A DNA stretch of 64,000 bases from Clavaria fumosa (taxonomy: Eukaryota > Basidiomycota > Agaricomycetes > Agaricales > Clavariaceae): the NCBI GenBank assembly GCA_951802425.1, contig OX637800.1, positions 2,604,001 through 2,668,000 on the forward strand, in the 5' to 3' direction. The position numbers and the translations under genes are program-made. Within the stretch, counting starts at the first letter, position 1. Each line of letters starts with the position of its first letter. Below, one piece after another: positions 21,762-34,738 of the stretch. The notes under the pieces are model-generated. The model searched no databases and had not been told where the DNA came from. It was given only the letters and a program-made list of their open reading frames with translations.

Positions 21762-23262
21762 CTACCCATTGCACCACGCAACGCCCCATCTGTCCACGGG
21801 TGCACCCACCAGACCCCCGTCCTGTTCTCCATCTGTGCCACTGTCGATGACGCCGACCCCGTAGCTGTCCCTCGCGTTGAACCTGAGCACCGGACACCGG
21901 AATCCGAGGAAATTCGGACACGTGCGGTCGACTGCGGTGCAAGTTTCGTAGCACGGGAGTAGGGCGGTGTACTCCGTGGGGAATCGCGGCAGGTTCGGGT
22001 TGCGTGGGTCCTGTGAGGTAGGCACGGGGGTAGATGCGGGCCTGAGTGGGACTTGGCTTCTGCCGTTGTTGCTTGGTGGGTCGACGGCCGAAGGGGGCTC
22101 GGTGCACCGCGTGAAAGAGATAAGGCAGAGCCACTTGCGGTAGGCGCGCTGGCAGTCGGCGCAGGTGATGATCGGGGAGTAGAGGTCCCGCCCACACGCA
22201 AAGGTGGTGAGCGTGGTAGTGAAGTTGGTGAGGTATTGGAAGAGCGGGTCCGTGATGGTGTTGGGTATTACGCTGGCATCGTAGTCCGTCGCGGGGGCCG
22301 GGGGAGCAGGAAGGGGAACCGCGTAGGAGACCCCAGGGCAGTAAGGGAGTGAGTGTACCAGAGGGCAAGAGAATGACGCTGCAGGAGGTGAGCCCGGCAA
22401 TCAAGGTAGAAGGATGATTTTCGGACGAGGGGGACGTACCAGACTTCGTGACAAGAAATATTGGTCCGCTGACTTTGGAGCCTGATTCGATCACGTACGC
22501 GGTGTAATTGGTAAGGGGGGTTAAACCCCGGATGAAAAATTGCATTCGCCAGCCGTCATCGCCGCGCAGCCAAGGGGACTGTGTTAGGTTGAGGGTCGGC
22601 CTAGGCGCGGCTAACAAACGGCAGCCGGTCTGTGGCACCTGCAGCAGGGATGTTGTAGATGTGGTATCGAGGAGTAGTGTGAAATTGGGCGTTTGGGCTA
22701 CGGCCGGTGCATTAGGTAAGGGTAGATTAGCCGGTGGAAGGGTGTAATTGGGAAACGAAGGTTCTTCTAGGGGCACTTCGGAGAATACAGGAGAAAAGAT
22801 GATAGCTTGGTTCGAGGTGGTATCCCCAAGGAGAGGTAGTGAGGTCACAATCTGGTGAATTGGGTCTATTCACATCCATCTTTAGCAAGATGACAACATT
22901 GAGCAAAAGTGATGCCTACCAGCGTCAGAAACGCCGATTTCGAACTGGGCATTTTGTGCGTCATCCACCTTGAGGGTGGCACCGGCAGTTCTACCCGACC
23001 AAACGCCAAGACCGTTGGATAAACGTATTTCAGAGTTGCCGGTGGCGTTAACGATGAAAAATTTGGGTGAGTTTTGGGATGCAGGATCGGAGCATAGTGC
23101 GATGGACAAGCTAAGCTTTGGCAAATCTGGCAAAGAGAAAAGTGGTGGATTGGGTAGATTATTGGGTGATATTGACGTTACAGAATTGAAGTTGAGCTGC
23201 AGTGCCGATTGGGCTGGAACAAAGAGGGCTGAGAACAGACAGAATAGAGCTCGGTGCAGCAT
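21762..23262 (-). CDS. MID1: Mid1, stretch-activated Ca2+ channel regulatory subunit
   Basis: Three exons: 23262-22920, 22865-22440 and 22378-21762 (introns 54 and 61 nt). ATG 23262 starts a hydrophobic signal peptide (MLHRALFCLFSALFVPAQS). The extracellular part holds several N-glycosylation sites. The C-terminal Cys-rich block (CADCQRAYRKWLCLISFTRC, CYETCTAVDRTCPNFLGFRC) is diagnostic of Mid1, which partners the Cch1 channel for Ca2+ entry under mechanical, pheromone or ER stress. The start at 23262 was preferred because the frame further upstream opens only with GTG. It is divergent from MAM3 with 175 bp between the ATGs. Confidence 0.88.
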
Positions 23263-23437
23263 GATGAACGCCGTCGTTGTCGACGACCAGGTGATGTTTG
23301 CCACAGCGCTCACGTGCACGTCTCAGGCGTCAGTCATGTGACTCTGAGTCACGCGAATCCCTAAAGTAGTTTGGTGTTATTTGTATGACAGGTATTTATA
23401 TAAGCAATCCCGGGGCGGAGAGCTTTTCCCCATTCGA
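23263..23437. promoter_or_regulatory. shared divergent promoter of MID1 and MAM3
   Basis: 175 bp between start codons. It contains TTTATATAAG (23395-23404), 34 bp upstream of the MAM3 ATG, and CACGTG at 23311-23316. Both products handle cations (Ca2+; metal ions), so co-regulation is possible but not shown. Confidence 0.5.
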
Positions 23438-26353
23438 ATGGTATCCGCATCAACATCTCTACACTCGACTCGCCGTCTCCTCGCTCTCCTCCATCTTGTG
23501 CTGCAGTATGCGTTTCACTTCTTCCTGCCTTCTCGTGTCCATCTGCACCACCCGAGGAGTGAGCATCGTCCGCACGATGCAAAGTTCATCGCCTTTGCGT
23601 GTCTGGTTCCCGTCCTAGTGCTCCTTTCTGGAGTCTTTGCGGGTCTTACCCTCGGGTACATGAGCTTGGACGTGACCCAACTCAACGTGCTCAGCGTCAG
23701 TGGTACACCGTACGTGACTAGTATATGCGCTACACCAGTGCCTAAATCCCTACAACTCTTAGGCAACAACGCATACTAGCCAATAAAATAATTCCTGTCC
23801 GAAAGAACGGTCACTTGCTTCTGGTCACCCTTCTCCTCAGCAACATGATAGTCAATGAGACCTTGCCTGTCATTATGCATTCAGTCCTCGGTGGAGGCGT
23901 TCCAACTGTCGTCCTTAGCACGGTATTGATTGTCATGTGTGTTGCAATGACCTCATTCCATCCACGTTTCAGACTCCTTCTAACCGCCTCCCAAGCTTTG
24001 CAGAGGTTATCCCGCAGTCCATCTTCACACGCCATGGACTTTATCTGGGCGCGAAATTAGCGGGCATCACGCAGTGCCTGATATATTCATTGGTGGGTGA
24101 GCCTAATACTGATTACGGAATGCCGAGTTCACGTCACCCCCACCCCAGGGCATCATCGCCTGGCCTGTGGCAAAGTTCCTCGAGTTGACCCTGGGGCCTC
24201 ATCACGGTATCATCTATCGAAGAGCAGGTACGCGGAATCCTCTTATCATAATGTTCCAAGAGTCATTGCTTCGATCCAGAACTCAAAGAACTTATTGCTT
24301 TGCATTCCCGCACAAGCGCCCACGGCGGAGACCTGAAGCATGACACAGTCACCATCATTGGCGCCACACTCGATCTGCAAGAGAAAGTTGTGTCCCAGGT
24401 ACAAACTCGCGAGTCTCCATCACATTCCGAAGTTTTGAGTAAACACCCCATTAGGCAATGACCCCTATTCAGGATGTCTTTATGCTCTCGATTGATGCCA
24501 AACTTGATTATGAATTGCTTAAGAAGATATGCAAGACAGGCCATAGCCGCGTTCCGGTCTTTGAAGAAATCGAACTTCCCCCAGGGCCAGCGGGCGTGTT
24601 GGGCGTAACTAATCTCCCAAGGAAGGTTAATAAAATCGTTGGGATTTTGTTGGTGAAGCAATGCGTCCTCCTCGATCCCAAAGGTGTGTCCTTGTCTCAT
24701 TTCGTTATGATGCTCATCGTGATTCCTTAGATGCTATCCCGCTACGCAAGATTCCCCTCAATCGTGTTTTGTTCGTTCCAAAAAACGAATCCCTCCTGGG
24801 TATCCTCGACAAATTCCAGGAAGGCGGCTCGCACATGGCCATCGTCTCCAGGTTCAGCGTCGAGAAGGCCGTCAGTATCAAGAAGGCCGTCAAGCAGGGA
24901 CTGACGCAGCGCTTGCGGCAGACCGTGCGGATGGGCGAGACGGACAGCAGCAGCAGTGACGAAGAACAGGGAACGCTCCGAAAACGCAAGGCATCAGCAG
25001 AACAGAGCGAGGCGCGATTCAGCGGAGAGGACACGCTCAAGGATGAGGACGAGAAGGAGGATGGTAGTTCGAATACCAAGATCGGACACAAAGGGAACAA
25101 GAAGGGCGGCTCGTCCAAGAGGCGCGCGCACCGCAGGAAGAATGGTGGAGTCAAGCGCGATCTGGAAGCAGGCATCAGCACGGACACGGAAAGCGAGAAA
25201 GCCCAAGGATGGAGTAGCGCAGGCAATGAACTGGCCGAGGTGAAGGAGACGAGGCGCAGCGCTCTCACTTATCCTAAAGCGGCTGTGTCCGTGAGCGGAT
25301 TGGGCTTGGAACAAAGTATGCCGGCTGATGCGGTCTTGACCAAAGAAGGGGCGAAAGCGGTGTGTTTCCCCTCTCAGCCACCATAATGATCTAAAAGATA
25401 TTCCAAAGTTTTTGCAAAGCCTCGACCCTGCTATTGAGCCTCTCGGTATCATCACGCTTGAGGACGTTCTGGAAGGTGCCTATTTTTTTGTCGTATCTCA
25501 GAGACGGCCACTGACTTTCACCTGGACCACCGCAGAGCTAATTGGTGAAGAAATCTACGACGAATTCGACACTCAGGGTGCACGCGCAGAGTTGTCGTCA
25601 TATGCAGCTCGCACAGATCCTTTTACTGGAATGCAAGCTGAAGAATTCACTCTCACGACAACCAACGACAACAAAGGCACCTCTTCGAAGGTCAGCGCTC
25701 TCAAGGGCCTCTCTTTTCTGCTCCCCAGATCTGGGCCTGCCAGCGCCACGTCTCAGGACAGAGACTCGTCCGACGCCGTGCCAACAGAGGTAAGAGAAGC
25801 GGAGCAAGGCGACGTTGCAGTGCCCACGGTGATGGTGACGACGCCGCTCGGCGATAAGAACATGTCGCACATCCTTAAACCAGAGCTTACTGCGACAAAC
25901 ATCGAAGTGTCGTCGTCGCCCAGCGCCAACAGCGAAGAGACAACAATCAACCCATCTCTCATTACGACCGCACCGGCCATCGCTGCCATCACACGTGGAG
26001 GCTCGCCTGTGCCATCGCTTGAGGCGATCTTGCTGGACCGGAAGCGTCGACTCACCGCTGCGAACACCACGACGCCGGGCCCAACTTCGCCTAGCCTGTC
26101 GACGGCGGGGCCGGCCTCAATGCTGCCTGGCGTTGGCGTGGTGGAGAGCAGCACTAGTTTGGTCCCCGTGATGTTGAGGTCTGCGAGTGCTAAGGGCAAG
26201 TTTAAGAGTAGTCCTATCGCAGGGGCTCTGGCTGGAGTGGTTGCTGAGGAGGTGCCAGCTAGTACTACCACCGTAGGTGGGATCCAAATACCTGAGAAGG
26301 CGCTCTTACCTGCTACCGAACGGATACTTGACGCCAAGGACGTAGGAGTATGA
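23438..26353 (+). CDS. MAM3: CNNM/Mam3-type transporter-like protein (DUF21 plus CBS pair)
   Basis: Nine exons with introns at 23710-23762, 23937-23995, 24093-24148, 24228-24279, 24399-24454, 24684-24730, 25360-25408 and 25476-25535. All are GT-AG and frame-consistent. The DUF21 membrane region has the signature SGVFAGLTLGYMSLD and NMIVNETLPVI. The CBS region reads MTPIQDVFML, GHSRVPVFEE, GILLVKQ and later PLGIITLEDVLEELIGEEIYDEFD. The second CBS motif is split by a long charged Ser/Lys-rich insert (about 24930-25300), typical of basidiomycete members. Yeast Mam3 is a vacuolar membrane protein affecting Mn/metal sensitivity and mitochondrial shape. The C-terminal 250 residues are Ser/Thr/Pro-rich. 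Confidence 0.9.
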
Positions 26354-26489
26354 TGTATTCTGTACGCTCCTGCCATGTACATGTTGTATATGCGTGACTT
26401 TGAATCATGTGATCTAAAATCGATCACTTTTCTGCTGAGCTTTTTTGCACCGTAAGTTAGGTCCGTACCGTGGTCTGGAATCGTCGTTC

Positions 26490-29400
26490 ATGGCCCGTCT
26501 ACGGAAGGAGAAAAGCTCAAGCGTTAAAAAAGGCGCCGCTAGTGGCGGGCAAAAATCGATACAAGAAACAGACCAGTCGGGATCTGATGTCAAGTCGGAG
26601 GTGTGCAGGGTGTCCAAGTTTTCTCATGTAACGGCTGACGAATTTCTCCACGGGCGTAGAAAAAACTGAAGGCAGAATTGACTAAGTTTATGAAGGGATT
26701 AGACATTACCAACCACACTGAAGCCTCTCTGACCAAGTCCGCGAAACCGAAGCGCGAAGATCGCGGCAGGGGAATACCGCGTAGGCTTTCTCAGCACGCG
26801 TCGAAAGCCAGGGCATCCCCGAAGAAAGGACAAGAACTGAAAGCTATCTCAAATGTCTCGCCTTCGCTGGCACCTCTGCGCCTTCCAATGTCTCCCATAA
26901 CACAAAAGTCAGCCGTCCAGCCTATCTCATCAACACATCCACGCCCTTCAGACACGCCTCTCCTCCCCCCTTCGCCAAAATGGTATAACCTAGTGCCTCC
27001 CCTCTCCGCCACCCATGCCTCGAAGACGCTACCTGTAGTGACGCCCGCCTTGCTCTCCGAGATGCAAGAGCGCGGCAGCGCGCTGCTCGCCTCGGCGCAG
27101 TCCTCCGCCCATTCGTCTTCAACGTCGACGTCCCAGTCGGAGGACGCATTCTTCCGGAATATAATCGCCTCTGGCACGCTTTCTGACCGGCTCTCCGCGC
27201 TCACCCTGCTTGTGCAGGGCAGTCCGCTGCACCATATCAAGGCGCTCGAAACGCTGCAGAACATGGCAGGGAAGAGAGGTGCCAGTGCCGGTGCGGGCGG
27301 TAGCATTGGAGGCGGGAGGGAAGTTGGGTTGAAGGCACTGAGATGTATCTCAGACTGGTGGGTGGGTGGGGGTGCCCCAGAACGCAAACTAAAGTACTCT
27401 GTTTACATCCTGGAATGTCTTGCGCTTACCCCCCCTCGCCAGATACTTGCGCGATCAGCCACTTACCCACCCAGGCGTAACAGACAAGCACATTCTTATT
27501 TGGTACTTCGAAGATTGGCTGAAAAAGTGGTTCTTCGGGGTTCTGCAGATTCTAGAGGTACGCTTGCGGCTTCCCATCATCGTATCTTTCGTTTGTGTCT
27601 TCTAGCATAGAGTCCTATTTCAATTGATATGACTGATGGGTCCTGACACGTTAGCTGATAAAATTCATATCTTCCTAGAATCTAACTTCAGATCCGCTTC
27701 CATATGTCCGCACTCAAGCACTCAACCTCATCTACGCACTTCTCAAAGATCGTCCGGAGCAGGAGCAAAACCTTCTAAGACTACTTGCGTGGAAATTGGT
27801 CAGCCCCTTGTCATCAATCGCCTCGCTCGAATGATTCACATGGCATTTCCGCCCTATGATCCCAGGGTGATCCACAGAAACCGATATGCGCACGCGCCTC
27901 GTACCTCTTGCTTTCACTTCTCCAAGCCCATCCAGCCATGAAAGGCGTCATCGTACGCGAACTCAGCGGTCTGATCCTTCATGGGAACCCCTCGCATTCT
28001 TCCACATCCCGGTCAAACGCGTTAGAGCAGAAGCCGAAGAAAAAAAGGCGCTTCAGAGACACAAAGTTCAGCGCCGCTCCTGCAGCTCCTGCAGCTCCTA
28101 CGAAGCCAAAGGCGATGAACACCAACGCACACTTTACATACTACGCGATGATCACGCTCAACCAGATCGTGCTGAGCAAAGCCAATGCGGACGTGAACGT
28201 CGCACGGGATATGGTCCGCCTATATTTTGAAGTCTTTAAGGACACCCTTGGGGTCGCTTCTGCCGGTGGACGATCTCCGAGTGAACAACCCGTGGACGAG
28301 GATGCCGAAGATAACCAGAGTATCAACAAAGGCGATGAGAGGCGTAAGAGCAAGAAGGGCAAGGGCACAGAAAGGCTTAAACCCTCAAAGGGTGATGCGC
28401 CATTTGCTGAGTTAGAGGACTCCAACTCAAAGCTTGTCTCCGCTGTGCTCACTGGCTTGCACCGAGCGTTGCCATTTACTGGCATTGAGAACGACGACCA
28501 GTGGGTTCTATTGCGCTCATTTACATCGTAACAGCTAACGGACAGACGTTGGAATCCAGGTTATCTAAGTATATAGACACGTTGTTCTTGATCACGCACA
28601 AGTCTACGTTCAACATCTCCCTCCAAGCACTCGTCCTGCTCCAACATATCTCCACCTCTCTCGCTGCGGCGCGGACGGAAGGAAATGTCCCAGCGCCGAT
28701 ACACCCGCTCACTGAACGGTACTATCTCGCGCTGTACGCCTCCTTGCACGACCCCCGTCTCGCCACCTCGTCCAAACAAGCCATGTTTCTCAATCTCCTC
28801 TTCAAATCGATCAAGGCCGACACTGTATTAGAACGTCAGATGGCGTTTGTCAAGCGTTTCGTGCAGGTGCTGGTTTGGGGTGGTGCAGGGAGTGGTGGTG
28901 CGGCAGTAGAGTGGGTCGTCGGTGGTTTGTATTTACTGGGTGAGGTAAGATACCCCCCTTCACTTCGAATAGCATTGACCACGTCAAACCCGCTACAGCT
29001 CCTAAGTGGCATCGCGGGACTCCGCAGCCTGTTATCGAGCCTGGATCACAACAACGAATCTGTAGAGCAATACGATCCCCTCAAACGATCACCTAGATAC
29101 GCTCAAGCCTCGTCATCTGGGCTGCGCGAGCTTTTCCCACTCGCGAAGCACTACCACCCGACCGTCTCGCTGTATGCCAAACACCTAGTGGCGGGCGAGC
29201 CTCTCCCTGCCGGCGCGTCGCCCAACCTCACCTTGAACACGCTAACAAGTTTCTTGGATCGCTTCGTGTTTCGTAACCCGAAGAAGCGTGCGCACCCGAG
29301 TGGGGAGCTAGGTGACACAGCCACGGCGCATACTGCGGGCAAGGGAGGGAGCTTGATGCAGCCTGCGGCGAGCGCAGTGGACGGCGTCAAGTTAGTCAGA

Positions 29401-30308
29401 GGAGGAAAAGAGGAAGTCAGGCTCAACGATGAAACATGGTGGAAACGCAACGTGGAAGATGTCAGTGTCGATCAGGTCAGCGAGATATTCTATTTTTTGC
29501 TGTTATAACTGTGTGAATGATGGCATTCCGGGTTTCCGCATTGAACAGGTATTTTTCCACAAGTACTTCACTATGAAACACGGGCGAGACAAGAGAACGG
29601 CGAAATCCCGCAAACGCGAACAGGCATCAAATGACTCTGACTCGACCTCTGGTCAGCGTGATGGAGTTGGTGAGGGTGGTGACGCGGAGAGTGGCATTGA
29701 AGAGGTTGAGGAGGGTGAACATGATTCAAATGACGACGAAGGGAGTATGAGTGAGGACGATATTTGGAGGGTAAGCCGCTGCTCCACCTGTCGAATTCCT
29801 CCACTTAGGCTTCTTTTCCTTTCAGGCCATGAAGCGAACGATGCCGAAAATTACAGATGGTGACGAGTCTATGGAGCATAGTGATGGGCCCTCAGATTCT
29901 GAAGACATTGGCGAAGAGGGAAGTGACTCGGAACATGCGGACGATCAAGACAATGAAAGCGAGCGAAGTGGTGAGATGGACGATCAGACAGAGGATCAGA
30001 TTTCGGTTGACGGGAAGGAATCGGAAGGTCAATCGGACGAAGACGGGCTTTCTTTGGCTGAAGGCTCTGATTGCGAGGACCTCATTCCGTTGGAAGGTCT
30101 GATCGAGTATGACGGTTCTGGCATCTCGGACAGCCCTGAGGAAGGCGAAGATGCAACATGGGATGGTATTGGCCAAGGTGGCGGTCGGAAGCGGAAACAC
30201 GAAGAGTCGGGGAGTGGCAAGAAGAAGAGACGGAAGATGTTACCCACATTTGCGAGCTACGAGGACTACGCGAAGTTGATCGAGGAGGGGCCTGAGGACA
30301 ATATATGA
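26490..30308 (+). CDS. MAK21: Mak21/Noc1 ribosome biogenesis factor (CCAAT-binding factor family)
   Basis: ATG 26490. Introns: 26601-26659, 27394-27442, 27558-27678, 27799-27865, 28505-28545 (least certain, 41 nt), 28945-28998, 29476-29548 and 29771-29825. Core motifs are WYFEDWLKKWFFGVLQ, SDPLPYVRTQALNLIYALLKDRPEQEQNLL and the CBF domain ending VFFHKYFTMK. The acidic Asp/Glu/Ser-rich C-terminus and basic tail (RKRKHEESGSGKKKRRK) fit a nucleolar protein. Mak21 pairs with Noc2 in early 60S pre-ribosomes. The animal homologue is CEBPZ. Confidence 0.88.
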
Positions 30309-30636
30309 ACGTGGTTGAGAGCCTTCGTTTGCCTCTATCCTTCCATTAGGCGTACAATGAGGCAATGTATGTGGTACACAGGGAAATCATCTACATAGGC
30401 GAAAGTGTGGGTTTTTACAGAAGAGCATCTTACTGATACCATAAGGCAATCGCAATCGCTCTTTGCCGATCGCAAATGGCAATAAACTTACCATTTATGG
30501 GCGGCTGTTGTAAATCTCGTGCTCTGTTATCTGACAGATAACAGAGAGAACAAATATGAGGATAAACTCGTCGAGGGTGTTATTAGTATAAGTTCGTCAC
30601 ATCGTTTGCAGGTAGTCAAGACCTCATGGTATTTAC
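30309..30636. other. intergenic between convergent genes
   Basis: 328 bases between the MAK21 stop and the stop of the minus-strand lysine gene. A/T-rich 3' regions; nothing else seen. Confidence 0.5.
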
Positions 30637-33600
30637 TCAGTGCTCGGACCCGTTCGTTCTCATTCTCTCGACACCAGTCTCGAGGATCCGCTCAATGCCA
30701 TACCCTCGTCGCATACTCTCCTTCAACCCCAAGCCAGCTTCCTCAAGCTTCCTTAGAACTGCCGTATACACGCTCTCATCCGTAGGGCCCGCAACGCCCC
30801 TCACCGCAACGGCGCCGTCAAGCACTTGCATCGCTGCGAACGCCAGCGGAAGACCAACGCAGCGCGCCATAGCAGACGCCTCCGACGTGCCGTACACAAC
30901 CAGCGACGCGGTATGGATCTCCTCCTCGTGTATAGTGTGGACCATTGGCGGGGACATTCTTGATGGAGCGTCGGCGATGGCGGCAACCTCGTGTGTGAGC
31001 ACGACGAGATCCCGCTCGTGGGGCGCATAGCGAAGTTTGTGTGCTAGCAACGTAGCGAACAGGTCGACGGGCGCGGCCGGCGATTTGGGCACGTCAGGCA
31101 AAGATGGCGGTTGCGAGAGCCAGTCCAGAGCTCCCAGCGTGGCCTCGAGCCGTTCTGAACCGGGAGGTAGGGCATCAGCTAGCGCGGACACGAAGGACGC
31201 GCGATCCTTGTTAATTCGGGTCTCCAGTCGGTTTTCTAGCGATACAGAAGCAAGGGAGGACCAGTTGTCGATGGTGATATTCTTCGTATCGCATAGGAGC
31301 CCTATGGATTTGAATGCGTACATCAATTCTGCGAAGCCAGGATATCTGCGTGACAATTGCCGTGCAATCACAATTGGTCAAATGGTTCCGGTGGTAAAAG
31401 GCACGTTACCTCAAGGTTCCACGTAGCAAAGTCCTCATCTCATCTGCAGGCCCTAGATTGTACGTCTCCGCGTACGATAAGCTGTCACGATTAGCCAACC
31501 CTTCCAATCTCAACACGTTGGATACCGGGACGTCGGGGAAGTAAACTTTGAGCAAATCCCCCCCAGGAATAGTCCAATCCTAATTGAGGATGGGAATGGG
31601 AAGGCCGTGTCAGTGGGTGCGGGAATGCACGGCAACCAGGATATATCAAAATAACGCACGTACCTTCCCAAGGAGCCGGAAGCTCGCTGCATTGCGCGCC
31701 GCACTCAGGACGCCTCTCGGGCTCCAGCTGAACTTGTATCCTAGCGGTACGCCCTCCGCGCACTCAGGTGCCGGCAAACCGCCGCAGAAGCTCGTAAATG
31801 CTACCACGCGCTTGCCCTCGCGAGCCAATCTCTGGAGCATCATGTGTGCAGAACAGTGGTCAATCCCCGGGTCCAGCCCAATCTCGTTGAGCAGGAGCAC
31901 ATCCGCTGCCAAGGCTCTACAATTTTGATTGTGCAGAGTTGTGCCATGAGCTTTGGTTGGCTAGGACGGAGGCAGGCAAGCTTTACCGTTCATGTAATGC
32001 CTGCATCGCAGGCGAGATGTAAGACGCTGTAACGAGGTGTTTCCGGTGGCGAATGCACATCTCGGCAATGATCGGGTGGAATGGCACTGGCAGAAGACTA
32101 TGGAAGCCCATAGTGTATCATCAAACGGGGGACAAGATACATTGAATTGTCGATACAACAGAAGGGTATCATTGAGAGTACCTGACGACCAGATCCGCAG
32201 CTTGCACCAGCTCCTCTGCCTCCGCGCGTCGCGTAGAGACATCTATTTCTGTTGCTTGCGCATTCGCGTGGTGCCGTGTCAGATGTCTAGCTTCCTTCAG
32301 GAATTTGCTAGCTAGGCCTCTGTGTCAAGAGAGATAGAATAAAGGCGAATAAAAATGACTAACCAACCATGAGGTCCACATCCGGTCTCTTTGCAAATTC
32401 GTCCACCGCAGGGCCTGCGACCATCCCACTACCAAGTAGCAACACTTTCTTCTTCCTCCCTCCGGGCCTCATGCTCGTCGCTTGCGCAACCGTCGTGCCC
32501 TGTCCTCGCTCGGTCCGCCATTTGTCCACGCGCGCTTTCAACCACGCAAACCTCGGCACCAGCCGTCCATCTCTGGCTATTGTCGCCCTCTCGAGGATAT
32601 CTCTTAGCCTCTCTTCTTCCTCAGGTACTGCCATTCCCTTGTCAACTTGTCCTTGGCGGACATCCTCGATGCCTGCACGCTGATATCCCCTAATAATTGC
32701 CCTCACGTAAGGCATAACGGCTTCAGAGAAACGCTCCGACGCTTCTCGCGGCACGCTTGCTGGCAGGATATCGACCGCCATCACTTTCACGGCTGACAGA
32801 TGCGTAGCAGGCCGGACATGATATACCGGATCCGAAAGCGTGGTGGCACGCGTTAGAAACTCGAGCCCCCCCTGAACCAGTTTTAGTTTTGGATTTAAGA
32901 CTTTTTACTCGGCTGGGCGAGATTCGCACCTCTATATCACAACTGATATCCCCAATACACTCGCCCCGCGCTCTTCCTCTAACGCTGCGTGCTGTTTCCA
33001 GCGCGCGAATAAGCTGCGCGTTCGTCATCAGCCGTGGGAAGCCCGGCGCCCAGCCCGCGCCATTCAAGAAGAGCGTCAAGTACGGGGCAACCTATCAGAA
33101 AAAATCTCCTCATCAAAACGCACTCTGCGCAATACAACGAGAAGGACATACCGAATCGCAGAAAATAGACCGAAACCCACTCGGGTCGGAATAGTAATCT
33201 TCGCGCTTGTATGCATTTCCCGAGACGTGTACGAAATAGTCTTCAGGTTTCGCGTGGACAAGGTATATCTATCTTTTGATTTTATCACATGACATCTAGA
33301 TAGACGCCGGATGACGCCTCACCTTGTTCAAAGGGGTATCTAGCCTCAAATTAGTGGACGAAAACAATACATCATAAATGAGACTCACCCGGGTTGCCGA
33401 CTAATGCAGGCAGATGCTTCACGCTGATATTCTCAATCGGCAGCTCACTGAGCATCGAAAGGCATCCTTTGGCGACGTTGCCAGTACTTTCCCCTAACTT
33501 GTCAGTTGACAGCCCGCCACGAGGACTAAGTGCAGTACCCTGTCAAGCCAATCACGAACGGGCCCAAACCCTTTGGTGTTCCGTCCTTGACTACTTGGGC

Positions 33601-34427
33601 ACCAATTTCCCGGAGCGCCGCCCGAAGACTTGCAAGCGATGCGTGCGTGTAAGGACGCGGAGTGTACTGATGAAGTCCTGGGGATGAGACACAAAATAAA
33701 GGGGAAGAAAAACGCACGAGGAATGGCGACGCGATGCCTAATGTCAGGTGATGTTGCGCGACGGCTGAGAGAGACTCTAGCACACCAGCCACTGGAATAA
33801 TGACGTCAGTCTCCGCGCAGAAGCAAAATGCAAGGCCATCCATGCATACCCCCAGCCATCCATCCGAACCCCACCAACCGTTTCCCACCGACACGATCGG
33901 TAAGCAGCTCCCAATCGATCAAACGCGGCAAAAGCACGTCGCCCGCATCTTGGCCGTCCTCTGCGAGGAACCGCGCCAGAAGGGGCATGTTGTATTCTTG
34001 GCCCTTAGCAGTATGGGAAAACATGAGATGCGTGCGAGGAACTAAGGTGCTTCTTTCGAAGAGAGAAGATGCCAGGGGGCAGCTAAGGAGACTGGACAAG
34101 GGAGGCTCCTTGATACCGATAAGGATGTGAGCCGGAGAGAGCGTCGGGTGCAGCTCAGCCCCCGCCTACGGCGCATAACATATTTAGCGAGGACATTGTG
34201 AACCTTATTAATGGACGTACGCGAAGAAAGTCACCCGTAGCAAAAACGCGCCTCTCACATTCCTGCACCAACACTCGAACGCCCTCTTTCTGAACCAGCT
34301 CTGCGACCGCGTCCGGTGTGAGCGGACATCGCCTCTCCCATATCCTCGCAGGATCCTCGCGTCGTATGCCGATGGTCACTGCCGTGGAAAATCGACGACG
34401 AAGACACAAGGAACGACGTGGTATCAT
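30637..34427 (-). CDS. AASS: bifunctional lysine-ketoglutarate reductase/saccharopine dehydrogenase (aminoadipic semialdehyde synthase)
   Basis: ATG 34427 (MIPRRSLCLRRRFSTAV) gives an Arg-rich, acid-free N-terminus like a mitochondrial presequence. It continues into the AlaDH/PNT-type N domain (IGIRREDPARIWERRCPLTPD, HLMFSHTAKGQEYNMPLL, GPFVIGLTGTGNVAKGCL). After a linker, the saccharopine dehydrogenase half starts with the Rossmann motif KKVLLLGSGMVAGP and has the catalytic-domain block LLNEIGLDPGIDH. The first four introns are 34166-34220, 33792-33849, 33667-33717 and 33487-33538. At least eight more (including around 33430, 33270, 33120, 32910, 32340, 32090, 31940, 31640 and 31400) keep the frame to the stop at 30637. 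The architecture is that of the lysine-degrading enzyme of animals and plants. Yeasts have only the separate LYS1 and LYS9 enzymes, so a fused enzyme in a fungus is worth noting. Confidence 0.85.
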
Positions 34428-34738
34428 CGACAAGAGAATGGGAGCGTAGAAGGAAGGGAAGAAAGCCGAACGGAGAAGACGAAGAGATCCGGCCGAACCG
34501 TGTCCACCAATCAATGTCGACGGCTAATGCGACGTTAGAGCGGCGTTTCATAGCGACGCCCCGTCCCTGACACATAATTACCCACGAGGACCGTTATTCC
34601 ACCATCGTCCCCACCGACGGCGACCTAAGGCTGTAGTCACACGATACGAGGCACGCAAAGCAGCATTTTAAGCGCTGCGATGACCTCCTTTGGACGATGA
34701 TTATATTATGTAATGAATTATTACATAAGATATACGCT

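Noticed and set aside
25360..25408. A frameshift in MAM3 before the second CBS motif
   Set aside because: A 49-nt GT-AG intron joins EGAKA to FLQSLDP in frame, as expected for the family.
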